From NCBI RefSeq assembly GCF_004402405.1, contig NZ_SOFE01000002.1, positions 1 through 64,000 of the forward strand: DNA of 64,000 nt, read 5' to 3'. This DNA comes from Cryobacterium levicorallinum. Its GTDB lineage: Bacteria > Actinomycetota > Actinomycetes > Actinomycetales > Microbacteriaceae. The notes below the pieces were generated by a model that was given only the letters and a program-made list of their open reading frames with translations, did no database searches and was not told the origin of the DNA. The position numbers and the translations under genes were made by a program. Positions 51,411 through 59,876 of this stretch are shown piece by piece; positions within the stretch are counted from its first letter, which is position 1; each line of letters starts with the position of its first letter.

Positions 51411-52547
51411 TCAGGTACCGAGACTGGCGACCGCAGCTACCGCTGCACGAACGGATGCCGCCGCCTCGGCCGCCTCCGCCGCCGACGTGCCAGCACCCAG
51501 CGTGAACCGAACAGCGGTCAACGCCACGTCGGCCGATAGGCCCATGGCAGTGAGCACATGCGAAGGCTCGCTGCTGCCGGCCGCGCAGGCGGACCCGCTC
51601 GAACAGACGATGCCGCGCGCTTCGAGCTCGAGCAACACAGCCTCGCCGCTGGTGCCCGGAAATACGAACGATGCGGTGCCCGGCAGGCGGTCGGTCGGGT
51701 GCCCGGTGAGCCGGGCCGACGGCGTCTCGCGCAGCACCGTGCCGATGAACTCGTCGCGGAGGGCGCTGGTGCGCTGGGCAGTGAGAGCCCGTTCCTCGCC
51801 GGCCAGGCGCAGCGCCACGGCCAGGGCCACCGCACCGGCGACGTTCTCGGTGCCGCTGCGCTTGCCGCGCTCCTGGCCACCGCCGTGCAGCAGCGGCTCG
51901 ATCACGAGGCGGCCGCGCAGAAAGACGGCGCCGATGCCGGGGGGAGCACCGAGCTTGTGGCCGGAGAGGCTCAGTGCGTCCACGCCGAGGGCTTTTACGT
52001 TGAGGTCGAGCCAGCCACCGGCCTGCACCGCGTCGGTGTGAAAGGGCACACCCTGCGCGACAGCGGCCAGTTCAGCCAGGGGCTGCACGGTGCCGACCTC
52101 GTTGTTGGCGTAGTGCACCGACACGAGGGTGGTGTCGGGGCGGAGCGCGCGGGCCAGGCCGGCGGGGTCGACGCGGCCCGCAGCATCCACTGGCAGCAGG
52201 GTGATCTCAAAACCGTGCAGCCGGCGCAGGTAATCGCAGGAGTCGAGCACGGCCTCGTGTTCGATCGGAGTCGTGACGATGTGGCGGCCGCGCGGGGCGC
52301 CGAGTGCGATCCCCTTGACGGCGAGGTTGTCGCTTTCGGTGCCGCCGCTCGTGAACGTCACCTCGCCGGGGCGGCAGTCGAGCGACCGGGCGACGCTGCG
52401 CCGCGCCTCCCGCAGCGCGGCGGCGGCCGCCTCACCGACCTGGTGGTGGCTCGACGGGTTACCGAAGCCGCTCGTGAGGTGCGGCCACATGGCCTCGAGG
52501 GCCTCGCGGCGTACCGGGGTCGTTGCGGCGTTGTCCAGGTAGATCAT
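51411..52547 (-). CDS. nadS: Cysteine desulfurase of the NAD operon (NadS type)
   Basis: A 378-residue class V PLP enzyme. It has YLDNAATTPVRREA at the start, VTFTSGGTESDNLAVKG, the HTDAVQAGG motif, the PLP-lysine loop SLSGHKLGAPPGIGAVFLR, RSGTENVAGA and the mobile-loop cysteine in VCSSGSACAAGSSEPSHVL. It supplies sulfur for Fe-S assembly. As last gene of the nadA-nadB-nadC operon, 4 nt after nadC, it most likely builds the 4Fe-4S cluster of NadA, as NadS/NifS-like proteins do elsewhere. Confidence 0.9.
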   Translation of the reverse strand: MIYLDNAATTPVRREALEAMWPHLTSGFGNPSSHHQVGEAAAAALREARRSVARSLDCRPGEVTFTSGGTESDNLAVKGIALGAPRGRHIVTTPIEHEAVLDSCDYLRRLHGFEITLLPVDAAGRVDPAGLARALRPDTTLVSVHYANNEVGTVQPLAELAAVAQGVPFHTDAVQAGGWLDLNVKALGVDALSLSGHKLGAPPGIGAVFLRGRLVIEPLLHGGGQERGKRSGTENVAGAVALAVALRLAGEERALTAQRTSALRDEFIGTVLRETPSARLTGHPTDRLPGTASFVFPGTSGEAVLLELEARGIVCSSGSACAAGSSEPSHVLTAMGLSADVALTAVRFTLGAGTSAAEAAEAAASVRAAVAAVASLGT

Positions 52548-52551
52548 GGGG

Positions 52552-53430
52552 TCAGAGTGCGAATCCGGCCGGCGCGCTCACCCGAATGGCCACGTCGAGC
52601 CCGAGGTCGAGCGAGTGCACGCTGTGGGTGAGCGCACCGACCGAGATGACGTCGACACCGGATGCCGCGATGGCACGTACCGTGTCGAGCGAGACTCCGC
52701 CGCTGGCCTCGACGATGGCCCGACCGGCGATCTGCTGAACGCCTTTCAGCAGGTCCTCCGAAGAGAAATTGTCGAGCATAATCGTGTCGATGCCGGCCGC
52801 GAGCACGTCGTCGATCTGGTCGAGCCGGTCGACCTCCACCTCGAAGTGGGTGGTGTGCGAAAGCTTCGCCCGCACTTCAAGCAGGGCCTCGGTCAGGCCG
52901 AGCGGGCCGGCCGCGAGGATGGCGAGGTGGTTGTCCTTGGCCATCACCGTGTCGGAGAGGCTGAACCGGTGGTTGTGGCCGCCGCCATCGCGCACGGCCT
53001 GGCGCTCCAGGGCGCGCAGCCCGGGCGTGGTCTTGCGGGTGTCGACGATGCGGGCCGTGGTGCCGGCCGTCTCGGCGACGTACCGGGCGGTCAGGGTGGC
53101 GATTCCGCTCATCCGCTGCACGAAGTTCAGCCCGATGCGCTCCGCCTGCAGGATGCCGCGGGCGGGGCCGGTCACCTCGGCCAGCGTGGCGCCGGTGTCG
53201 AACGAATCGCCGTCTTGGACGAACGGACGCACCTCAATGCGCGGGTCGGTCAGGTGAAAGGCCGCCGCGAAGACGGCGGTGCCGCTGAATACGCCCGGTT
53301 CGCGCGCCTCGAGCCGGGCGGTCGCGACGGCGTCTTCAGGAATGAGCACGGCCGAAGTGAGATCGCCCCAGGGCGCGTCCTCGTCGAGGGCGGCCTGCAC
53401 GACAATGTCGATGGAGTGATTGCTCAGCAT
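52552..53430 (-). CDS. nadC: Nicotinate-nucleotide diphosphorylase (quinolinate phosphoribosyltransferase)
   Basis: A 292-residue enzyme that converts quinolinate and PRPP to nicotinate mononucleotide, CO2 and PPi. Visible motifs: ALDEDAPWGDLTS, GLNFVQRMSGIATLTARYV, RIVDTRKTTPGLRALERQAV, GGGHNHRFSLSD and EASGGVSLDTV, with the C-terminal VDVISVGALTHS. AGGAGG precedes the ATG at 53430. The start overlaps the nadB stop by 7 nt. Confidence 0.95.
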   Translation of the reverse strand: MLSNHSIDIVVQAALDEDAPWGDLTSAVLIPEDAVATARLEAREPGVFSGTAVFAAAFHLTDPRIEVRPFVQDGDSFDTGATLAEVTGPARGILQAERIGLNFVQRMSGIATLTARYVAETAGTTARIVDTRKTTPGLRALERQAVRDGGGHNHRFSLSDTVMAKDNHLAILAAGPLGLTEALLEVRAKLSHTTHFEVEVDRLDQIDDVLAAGIDTIMLDNFSSEDLLKGVQQIAGRAIVEASGGVSLDTVRAIAASGVDVISVGALTHSVHSLDLGLDVAIRVSAPAGFAL

Positions 53431-55094
53431 GCGATAGCCTCCTTGGCCGGAATGAGTGAGCGGGATTGCGAGTAAGACCTGGCGAGTTCGGGCCGGGTGT
53501 CGGTGAAGTCGGAGCGGTAGTGCGCGCCGCGCGACTCCTCGCGGGCCCGGGCTGCGCTCACGAGTAGGCGGGCCAGGTCGAGCAGGTTGCGGTCCTCGAG
53601 GGCGGCGACGTCGGGGCTGGTCGCTGGCGGCGAGACCCACTGGGTGAGGCTGTGAGCGGCGTGCCTGAGGCCGACGCCGGAGCGGTGTACTCCGGCAGAG
53701 TCCCAAAGGAGCTGCTGCAACGTTTGGCGGTTGACCAGCGTGCCGAGACCGGCCGGCGGTGTTCTCGTGGCGGTCTCGGCAGGCTCGACCAGCGAGGGGG
53801 AACTACCCGCAGGTTGGCTCGCGTTGGCCGGGTCGAACAGCGGGTGGGGGAGGTATTCAGAGCGGGTCGCGTTGGCGAAGCTGGGGGAGAGAACTGCGAA
53901 TGGGGACAGCGTCGTGCTCGCCCGCCAGGGCTCGCCGAGCGCGCGAACGGCTCGGTCCGCGAACACGGCCGCCTCGAGCAGGGAGTTGGAAGCGAGCCGG
54001 TTGGCGCCGTGCGCCCCGGTGCGGGCGACCTCGCCGACGGCGAAGAGGCCGGGCAGGCTGGTGCGACCCCAGGCATCCGTTTCCACGCCGCCCATCCAGT
54101 AGTGCGCGGCCGGGGCCACCGGAATCGGATCGACCGCCCAGTCCAAACCGGCAGCCCGGCAGGCCGCTGTGATCGTGGGAAACCGGGTTTCGAGCAGCTC
54201 GCGGCCCAGTGCGGTTGCGTCGAGCAGCACCGGCGTGCCGCCCTGCTGCTCCATCTGGCTGGCGATCGCCCGGGCGACAACGTCGCGCGGCGCGAGCTCG
54301 GCGTCGGCGTGCTCGGCGAGCATAAAGCGATCGCCGAGTTGATCGCGCAGCACGGCGCCTTCACCGCGCACCGCCTCCGACACGAGCGGTGTGCCGGGCA
54401 CGGCGAGTGCGGTCGGGTGAAACTGGTAAAACTCCAGATCGGTAACGGATGCTCCCGCTCGCCACGCCGCCGCCACCCCGTCCCCGGTCGCGACCGAGGG
54501 ATTGGTGGTATGCGTGAACAGCGCGCCGGCCCCGCCGGTGGCCAGGATCACGGCGTCAGCGGCCAGCGAAAGCTGCACGCCGTCCGGGCCGAGCACGCGG
54601 GCGCCCGTCACCCGGTCATCGTCCACGATCAGGTCGACCAGCATGGTGTGCTCCCGCACCTCGATCGTGGCGCGGCGTTGCACGGTCGCCACGAGCGCTG
54701 CCTCGACCGCGGCGCCGGTGGCGTCACCGCCGGCGTGCACGACGCGGGAGCGGGAGTGGGCGGCTTCGAGGCCGCGGGCCACGCCGGATTCATCCCGGTC
54801 GAAGTCCACGCCGAATCGAATCAGGTCGCGCACCCGCGCCGGACCCTCCTCACAGAGCACGCGCACGGCCGCCGGGTCGCACAGACCGGCGCCGGCGCGC
54901 AGCGTGTCGACCACGTGGGTGTCCACCGAGTCGTCGCGAAACAGGGCGGCGGCGATTCCGCCCTGGGCATAGCGGGTATTACTTTCGGGCAGTACCGACT
55001 TGGTGACCAGCACCACCTGGTGGCCGGCATCCGCTGCCCGCACTGCGGCCAGCAGGCCGCCGAGGCCGCTGCCGATCACGAGGATCGCGGCCAT
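53424..55094 (-). CDS. nadB: L-aspartate oxidase, with a repeat-derived insertion
   Basis: A 556-residue FAD enzyme that oxidises aspartate to iminoaspartate for NadA. FAD fold ILVIGSGLGGLLAAVRAADAG, active-site region SEAVRGEGAVLRD, AAHYWMGGVETDAWG and HGANRLASNSLLEA are all present. Between the FAD domain and the C-terminal helical domain, about residues 412-450, is an unusual Pro/Ser/Ala/Thr-rich stretch (NASQPAGSSPSLVEPAETA) that carries a dispersed nucleotide repeat in frame. The ATG at 55094 is 1 nt past the nadA stop. The overlap with nadC is 7 nt. Confidence 0.93.
   Translation of the reverse strand: MAAILVIGSGLGGLLAAVRAADAGHQVVLVTKSVLPESNTRYAQGGIAAALFRDDSVDTHVVDTLRAGAGLCDPAAVRVLCEEGPARVRDLIRFGVDFDRDESGVARGLEAAHSRSRVVHAGGDATGAAVEAALVATVQRRATIEVREHTMLVDLIVDDDRVTGARVLGPDGVQLSLAADAVILATGGAGALFTHTTNPSVATGDGVAAAWRAGASVTDLEFYQFHPTALAVPGTPLVSEAVRGEGAVLRDQLGDRFMLAEHADAELAPRDVVARAIASQMEQQGGTPVLLDATALGRELLETRFPTITAACRAAGLDWAVDPIPVAPAAHYWMGGVETDAWGRTSLPGLFAVGEVARTGAHGANRLASNSLLEAAVFADRAVRALGEPWRASTTLSPFAVLSPSFANATRSEYLPHPLFDPANASQPAGSSPSLVEPAETATRTPPAGLGTLVNRQTLQQLLWDSAGVHRSGVGLRHAAHSLTQWVSPPATSPDVAALEDRNLLDLARLLVSAARAREESRGAHYRSDFTDTRPELARSYSQSRSLIPAKEAIAC
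53774..53788. repeat. Dispersed repeat copy inside nadB
   Basis: TCTCGGCAGGCTCGA differs at one base from the intergenic copies at 39122-39136 and 41779-41793. On the coding (minus) strand it gives VEPAET around residue 435. Confidence 0.6.
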
Positions 55095-55095
55095 G

Positions 55096-56439
55096 TCAGG
55101 CGCCGACCAGGTGCGAGTCCGACAAAGCAGTGGGCGCAATGGATGCCGGCGGTCGGGCCGCCAGCATCCGCTCAAGGGCGACGCGCGCGTGTACAGCGAC
55201 ATCGGCCGACACCGTGATCTGGTTGAGGACCTGGCTCGGCGCCTCACCGCCCCCGACGAGCGCCTCGAGCACCCAGGCCAGGTAGCCGGCGTGGATGCGG
55301 TACATGGTCGAGCAGGGGCAGATCACCGGGTCGAGGCAGAATATCTTGTGCTCGGGGTGCTGGGCGGCGAGCCGGTTCACGAGGTTGATCTCGGTGCCGA
55401 TGGCGAAGGTTGTACCGGCCGGAGCTGCGGCGATGGCCTTGGCTATAAAATCGGTGGATCCGGCCGAGTCGGCGGCGTCGACGACCGCCATCGGGCATTC
55501 CGGGTGCACCAAAACCCGCACGCCGGGGTGCTCGGCGCGAGCGGCGTCGATCTGCGGCACGGTGAAGCGGCGGTGCACGCTGCAGAAACCGTGCCAGAGC
55601 ACGACGCGGGCGGTGTCGAGTTGCTCGGCCGTGTTGCCGCCGAGCGGCTTGGTCGGGTTCCACATCGGCATTTGGTCGAGCGGCACCCCCATCGCCTTGG
55701 CGGTGTTGCGGCCGAGGTGCTGGTCGGGGAAGAACAATACGCGCTGGCCGCGTTCGAAGGCCCACTCGAGCACGGCCTTGGCGTTTGAGGAGGTGCAGAC
55801 GATGCCGCCGTGCTCGCCGCAGAAGCCCTTGAGCGCGGCGGAGGAATTCATGTAGGTGACCGGAATTACCGGAACCCGGCCGGAGGCATCCGCTTCGGTG
55901 CCGTAGAGGTCTTCGAGCTGTTCCCAACACTCGGTGACCGAGTCGATGTCGGCCATGTCGGCCATCGAGCAGCCGGCGGCGAGGTTCGGCAGAATGACGG
56001 CCTGATCGGGCCCGGAGAGCAGGTCGGCGGTTTCGGCCATGAAGTGCACGCCGAGAAACACGATCGCGGCGGCGTCGGGGCGGCTTTGGGTGGCCTGGGC
56101 GAGCTGAAAGCTGTCGCCGACGAAATCGGCGTGCCGCAGCACCTCATCGCGCTGGTAGAAGTGTCCGAGAATGACGACCGAGTCGCCGAGCACGTTCTTG
56201 GCCTCGACGATGCGGGCGCTGAGTTCCTCCGGCGAGGCAGTGCGGTAACGCTCGGGCAGTGCGCCCTGGCGGGGAGAGCCGGCCGGAATAACGTCACCCA
56301 TCGACGATCCGGGGCCGTAGCCCGGGGCTCGGGTGTCGAATTCCCACGGATCTGTTGCCAGGTCGGGGCTGCACGTGCTGCCGGCGGCTTTGCCGGTGCC
56401 GATGAGACGAATGGTGGTCTCGACCGAGGGAATAGTCAT
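55096..56439 (-). CDS. nadA: Quinolinate synthase
   Basis: A 447-residue 4Fe-4S enzyme that condenses iminoaspartate with dihydroxyacetone phosphate to quinolinate. Cluster cysteines are in KGFCGEHGGIVCTSSNAK and CLDPVICPCSTMYRIH. Substrate motifs are VILGHFYQRDEV, YMNSSAALK, FFPDQHLGRNTA and VHPECP. Size and CGEHGG spacing fit the long actinobacterial NadA form. AGGAG precedes the ATG at 56439. It is first of the nadABC-nadS genes, 40 nt after the nrtR-like gene. Confidence 0.95.
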   Translation of the reverse strand: MTIPSVETTIRLIGTGKAAGSTCSPDLATDPWEFDTRAPGYGPGSSMGDVIPAGSPRQGALPERYRTASPEELSARIVEAKNVLGDSVVILGHFYQRDEVLRHADFVGDSFQLAQATQSRPDAAAIVFLGVHFMAETADLLSGPDQAVILPNLAAGCSMADMADIDSVTECWEQLEDLYGTEADASGRVPVIPVTYMNSSAALKGFCGEHGGIVCTSSNAKAVLEWAFERGQRVLFFPDQHLGRNTAKAMGVPLDQMPMWNPTKPLGGNTAEQLDTARVVLWHGFCSVHRRFTVPQIDAARAEHPGVRVLVHPECPMAVVDAADSAGSTDFIAKAIAAAPAGTTFAIGTEINLVNRLAAQHPEHKIFCLDPVICPCSTMYRIHAGYLAWVLEALVGGGEAPSQVLNQITVSADVAVHARVALERMLAARPPASIAPTALSDSHLVGA

Positions 56440-56479
56440 GGTCGTGCTCCTAGGAAAGTGATGGGAAGTGAGAAGGAGG

Positions 56480-57244
56480 TTAGAGCGTCGGCCCCGGCGG
56501 GTCGTGCTCGCTGGCGCGACCGTCATAGCGGTAGAGCCGCGCCGGTCGATGGCGGGCACCGGCCACGTGCTGATCGGTGCTGATCAGGGTGCCGCTCGAC
56601 TCCATCGATCGCCGAAAATTGGCCGGGTCGAGTGCTTTCTGCAGCACGGCCTCGTGTACCTCGCGCAACTGGGCGAGGGTGAACGTGTCACCGAGAAAGG
56701 CGTGGGCGATGCGGGCGTATTCGACCTTGGTGCGCAGCCGCCAGAGCGCGTATTCCACGATGCGGTTGTGGTCAAACGCCAGCGGCGGCAGTTGGTCGGC
56801 CGCAAACCAGCGCACGTTTTCACCAACGGATGCCCGTTCCGCGACCTCAGAGCGCACCAGCGCCCAGTACACGACGGAGACCACGCGCAGCCCGGGGGAG
56901 CGGTCGATATCGCCGAAGGTATAAAGCTGCTCGAGGTAGCGCGGCGACAGCTCAGTGGTCTCGCGCAGGGTGCGGGCTGCGGCTGCGGCAAGTTCTTCGT
57001 CGGCCGGCAGCCATCCGCCCGGCAGCGCCCAGAGGTCTCGGTGAGGGTCGCGGGTGCGCCGAACGAGGGGCAGCCACAGGGTCTTGAGCCCGGACTCGTC
57101 GTCGGGGCGCAGGGCGAAGATCACGGTCGACACGGCCAGGCTTGAACCCGCAGCGACTGACCCCGCAGCGCTCGCCCGGGCGTCTCCGACGGCGAGCGGG
57201 CTCTGCTGCGCGATCGGGGGTGTCTGTACGGAATGTTCCAGCAC
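56480..57244 (-). CDS. nrtR: NrtR-type Nudix transcriptional regulator of NAD synthesis
   Basis: A 254-residue protein. The N-terminal Nudix fold (about 35-165) contains RRTRDPHRDLWALPGGWLP and a degenerate Nudix box (GGWLPADEELAAAAARTLRETTEL) in which the usual REUxEExGU becomes RETTELSP. ADP-ribose can thus be bound but probably not cleaved, as in NrtR regulators. The C-terminal winged helix (about 175-230) includes VEYARIAHAFLGDTFTLAQLREVHEAVLQKALDPANFRRSM. The position in front of nadA-nadB-nadC-nadS is the standard arrangement of NrtR/NdnR in Actinobacteria. GTG start; the C-terminal tail is extended and charged. Confidence 0.88.
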   Translation of the reverse strand: MLEHSVQTPPIAQQSPLAVGDARASAAGSVAAGSSLAVSTVIFALRPDDESGLKTLWLPLVRRTRDPHRDLWALPGGWLPADEELAAAAARTLRETTELSPRYLEQLYTFGDIDRSPGLRVVSVVYWALVRSEVAERASVGENVRWFAADQLPPLAFDHNRIVEYALWRLRTKVEYARIAHAFLGDTFTLAQLREVHEAVLQKALDPANFRRSMESSGTLISTDQHVAGARHRPARLYRYDGRASEHDPPGPTL

Positions 57245-57266
57245 GGGGATCCAGTCGTAAAGGTCT

Positions 57267-57309
57267 AGTTGACTCTAACTGCTGGATCCATCATATAGTC
57301 AAACTGACT
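57267..57309. promoter_or_regulatory. Promoter and candidate NrtR operators of the nad operon
   Basis: Two dyads flank a minus-strand TATGAT (-10, plus-strand 57290-57295). AGTT-GACTCT-AACT (57267-57280) and AGTCA-AAC-TGACT (57297-57309) share the core AGTCAA-CT. TGGATCCA lies between them. The arrangement suits autorepression of the whole operon. Confidence 0.5.
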
Positions 57310-57419
57310 CAAACACCCGAATGTGACGAAAACCCGTCGTTGTCCGGCTGGCGCAACTCATCCACGGCGGTCGTCCGTTGTTGTTGCGCACACAGGTCCG
57401 CAACGAAATTCGTTGGGAG

Positions 57420-58187
57420 TCAGGCTCCGCGGGCTGCGGCAGCTGCGCGCGCGCCGGCCCGGCTGATGCCCATGCCTGTCACACCCCAGAGCGTCACCCG
57501 AGCCATCGCCTCGATCGCGATGCGCGGGTTCATCTTCGACGACCCGCGCACCCGCTCGATGAAGGTGATTGGCACCTCGACGACGCGCAGGTCGGCGCGC
57601 ACGGCGTGCAGCAGCATCTCGATCTGAAAGCAGTAGCCGAGGCTGTCGACGCTGGAGAGGTCCATGCGTGACAGGGCGCGGGCCGAATACACCCGGTAAC
57701 CGCCGGTGGCGTCGTGTTGGGGCAGTCGCAGCAGTATCCGGGAGTAGAAGGACCCGCCGCGGGAGAGAGCGCGTCGATGCCAGGGCCAATTCTCGATGGC
57801 CCCACCCGGTACCCAGCGCGATCCCAGCACCACGTCGGCCGTTTCGGCCGCGGTCAGCAGACTGGCGAGTTGCTCCGGCCGGTGGGATCCATCGGCGTCG
57901 AGTTGCACAAGCTGGGTATAGCCGTGGCTGAGAGCCCAGCCGAAACCCTCGAGGTAGGCGGCGCCGAGGCCGGTCTTGTCGGTGCGATGCAGAACGTGTA
58001 CGGCCGAATCCGAGACGGCAAGCTGATCGGCGAGGCTGCCGGTGCCGTCGGGGGAGGCGTCATCGACTACCAAAATGTGCGCCGCGGGGACGCTCGAGCG
58101 AACGCGTTCAACAATGCTGGCCACGTTCTCGGCCTCGTTGTAGGTGGGAATGATGACCAGCGTGGTGGTTGCTGAGTTCAGGGGCAC
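57420..58187 (-). CDS. ppm1: Polyprenol monophosphomannose synthase (DPM1/Ppm1 type GT2)
   Basis: A 255-residue GT2 enzyme without membrane helices. Motifs: LVIIPTYNEAENVASIVERV, ILVVDDASPDGTG, LDADGSHRPEQL (DxD), GSRWVPGGAIENWPWHRRALS, ATGGYRVYSARAL and PITFIERVRGSSKMNPRIA. These are diagnostic of dolichol/polyprenol-phosphate mannose synthases, which move mannose from GDP-mannose to polyprenyl phosphate at the inner face of the membrane. The GTG start lies 4 nt after the stop of the GT-C gene 58192-59760, which probably uses the product. Confidence 0.92.
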   Translation of the reverse strand: MPLNSATTTLVIIPTYNEAENVASIVERVRSSVPAAHILVVDDASPDGTGSLADQLAVSDSAVHVLHRTDKTGLGAAYLEGFGWALSHGYTQLVQLDADGSHRPEQLASLLTAAETADVVLGSRWVPGGAIENWPWHRRALSRGGSFYSRILLRLPQHDATGGYRVYSARALSRMDLSSVDSLGYCFQIEMLLHAVRADLRVVEVPITFIERVRGSSKMNPRIAIEAMARVTLWGVTGMGISRAGARAAAAARGA

Positions 58188-58191
58188 TGGC

Positions 58192-59760
58192 TTACCTCGT
58201 CATTTCAATAATGATGGTGCGGTTGACCAGCGTCGTCTCGGCGACGCGGAATCCTTGCAGTTGCAGCGTGCGGACATCCGTTTCATGTCGCCAGTCCGCA
58301 CTCCCCGAGTATTGCAGCAGCCAGACCGTGTTGAGGTTCGCTACGGCCGGAAGCGCGTCGGGCAGTGGGGCTACTTCGTCCCAGAGCCAGGCCGTGTCGC
58401 TGTAGGCACGGGTCAATGTCACGTCGTGCAGGCCGGCGAACGCCTCGGGGTAGAGGTGCATGGCCAGCCGCGGAATGCGCGACGGGCGCACGCTCTGGTC
58501 GAAGACGACGCCGTCGCCGGGCAGCGCCTCGGCGGCCAGCACGGCCGCCGCCTGACGCCAGTCGCTGCCCTCGTTCTTGCCGAATTCACCGCGTTGCACG
58601 GTGTAGGCGGGCACGATGGTGGCCACGAGCAGGGCAACGCTTGCGGCGCGCAGCCAATTATTGGCCAGAGCGGCCAGCCCCACGGCGATCACGATGGCCA
58701 CCGCCGGGGCGCAGATCGACAGGTAGCGCGTCGAGTACATGGGGGTGACTAACTCGTTGCCGATCAAGAGGATGCCGCTCGGCAGCAGCATCCAGGCCAG
58801 GAAAATGCTCAGCGCACCGCGGCTGGGCAGACCAGCCTGATATTGCGTGCCGCGGAGCCGAAAAAATACGGCCATTACGGCCACGATAATGAGCGCCCAG
58901 GCCATGATCGCGACCGGAACGGTGTCGAACCACTGCATGACCGCGGCTTCAGAGACGGTGACCCTTGGGCGGCGGCCGATGAACGCGATCTGCTCCCGCT
59001 GGGCTGAGCCCGCGAGCAGAATGGGCAGGGCCAGCAGCAGCCCGAGCAGGCTTGCCCCCAGCCAGAGTGCCAGGCTCCACCAGAGTCGGGCAGTGGGTCG
59101 GCGAAGCGGATGCCGGCGGGCCAGCGCCACGACCGCCACGGCATGTACCGGAAGCAGCAGGGCCAGGTAAAGGAAGACGTATATTCCCAATGCGAGCAGC
59201 AGGGAGTAGCCACCCCACAGGGCGATCTGCCGTCGGCGACTCGCGGTGCGGCTGCGCACCGCGAGCACCAGCAGCACGGTCAGCCACACGGCGATCGCCG
59301 TCGCGATCGCCGTCGATCGCGCCTCAGACCCCATGTAGGTCACTCGGGGCAGCACAGCGAAGATCAGGCCGGCGCCGATCGCGGCCGGGCGGGAGATGAA
59401 TTTTTCGGCCAGAACGACGGTGCCGGCGGCGGCAGCGCCGATCGCGATCGCGCTCGGCAGCCGGGTGGAGAACTCGGAGGCGCCGAACAGGTCAATCCAG
59501 CCGTGCAGAAACAGGTAGTAGGCGCCGTGCACCGCATCGATGTTGCCGAGCATTAGGAACAGTGAGGGCAGTGAGCGCTCGGCGGACATCACACTGGCCG
59601 CTTCATCGCCCCAGTACGACGGCTGCCAGGACCAGGCGACCGACACGATGAAGGCGACGAGACCCACGAGAAAGGCTGACCATCCGGTTGACCGGAGGGT
59701 GAAATCGGGTCGGGCCAGCGCGCGAGAAGCCAAGGGATGAGGCGCGATAGCGGAGGTCAC
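58192..59760 (-). CDS. GT-C fold membrane glycosyltransferase (ArnT/PMT-like), likely mannosyltransferase
   Basis: A 522-residue polytopic protein with about 10-12 helices. The first extracytoplasmic loop carries SYWGDEAASVMSAERSLPSL, the Asp-Glu catalytic motif of polyprenol-phosphate-sugar transferases, followed by NIDAVHGAYYLFLHGWIDLFG and EFSTRLPSAIAIGAAAAGT. The C-terminal 130 residues (SDWRQAAAVLAAEALPGDGVVF onward) form a soluble extracellular domain. It shares an operon with the mannose-donor synthase, suggesting a mannosyl acceptor in the envelope or a glycoprotein. GTG start, 6 nt after TAGGTT (leaderless). Confidence 0.82.
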   Translation of the reverse strand: MTSAIAPHPLASRALARPDFTLRSTGWSAFLVGLVAFIVSVAWSWQPSYWGDEAASVMSAERSLPSLFLMLGNIDAVHGAYYLFLHGWIDLFGASEFSTRLPSAIAIGAAAAGTVVLAEKFISRPAAIGAGLIFAVLPRVTYMGSEARSTAIATAIAVWLTVLLVLAVRSRTASRRRQIALWGGYSLLLALGIYVFLYLALLLPVHAVAVVALARRHPLRRPTARLWWSLALWLGASLLGLLLALPILLAGSAQREQIAFIGRRPRVTVSEAAVMQWFDTVPVAIMAWALIIVAVMAVFFRLRGTQYQAGLPSRGALSIFLAWMLLPSGILLIGNELVTPMYSTRYLSICAPAVAIVIAVGLAALANNWLRAASVALLVATIVPAYTVQRGEFGKNEGSDWRQAAAVLAAEALPGDGVVFDQSVRPSRIPRLAMHLYPEAFAGLHDVTLTRAYSDTAWLWDEVAPLPDALPAVANLNTVWLLQYSGSADWRHETDVRTLQLQGFRVAETTLVNRTIIIEMTR

Positions 59761-59766
59761 CCGGTC

Positions 59767-59772
59767 AACCTA
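59767..59772 (-). promoter_or_regulatory. -10 box of the GT-C/ppm1 operon (leaderless)
   Basis: Minus-strand TAGGTT followed by GACCGG and the GTG at 59760. No ribosome site. Confidence 0.5.
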
Positions 59773-59864
59773 CCCAGCCATTGTTAACGGTAGCCATCGA
59801 AACGCCCCGAATTTGCTGCAAAGACCAATCCGTTTGCCCCACGGTGTCGGCATCGGCTGCCAGC

Positions 59865-59870
59865 TAGGCT
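59865..59870 (+). promoter_or_regulatory. -10 box of the nitrilase-family gene (leaderless)
   Basis: TAGGCT followed by TTCGCC and the ATG at 59877. No ribosome site. Confidence 0.5.
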
Positions 59871-59876
59871 TTCGCC

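Noticed and set aside
53652..55217. 521-codon plus-strand frame opposite nadB
   Set aside because: The sense strand is an intact L-aspartate oxidase with all motifs; the antisense translation is low-complexity.
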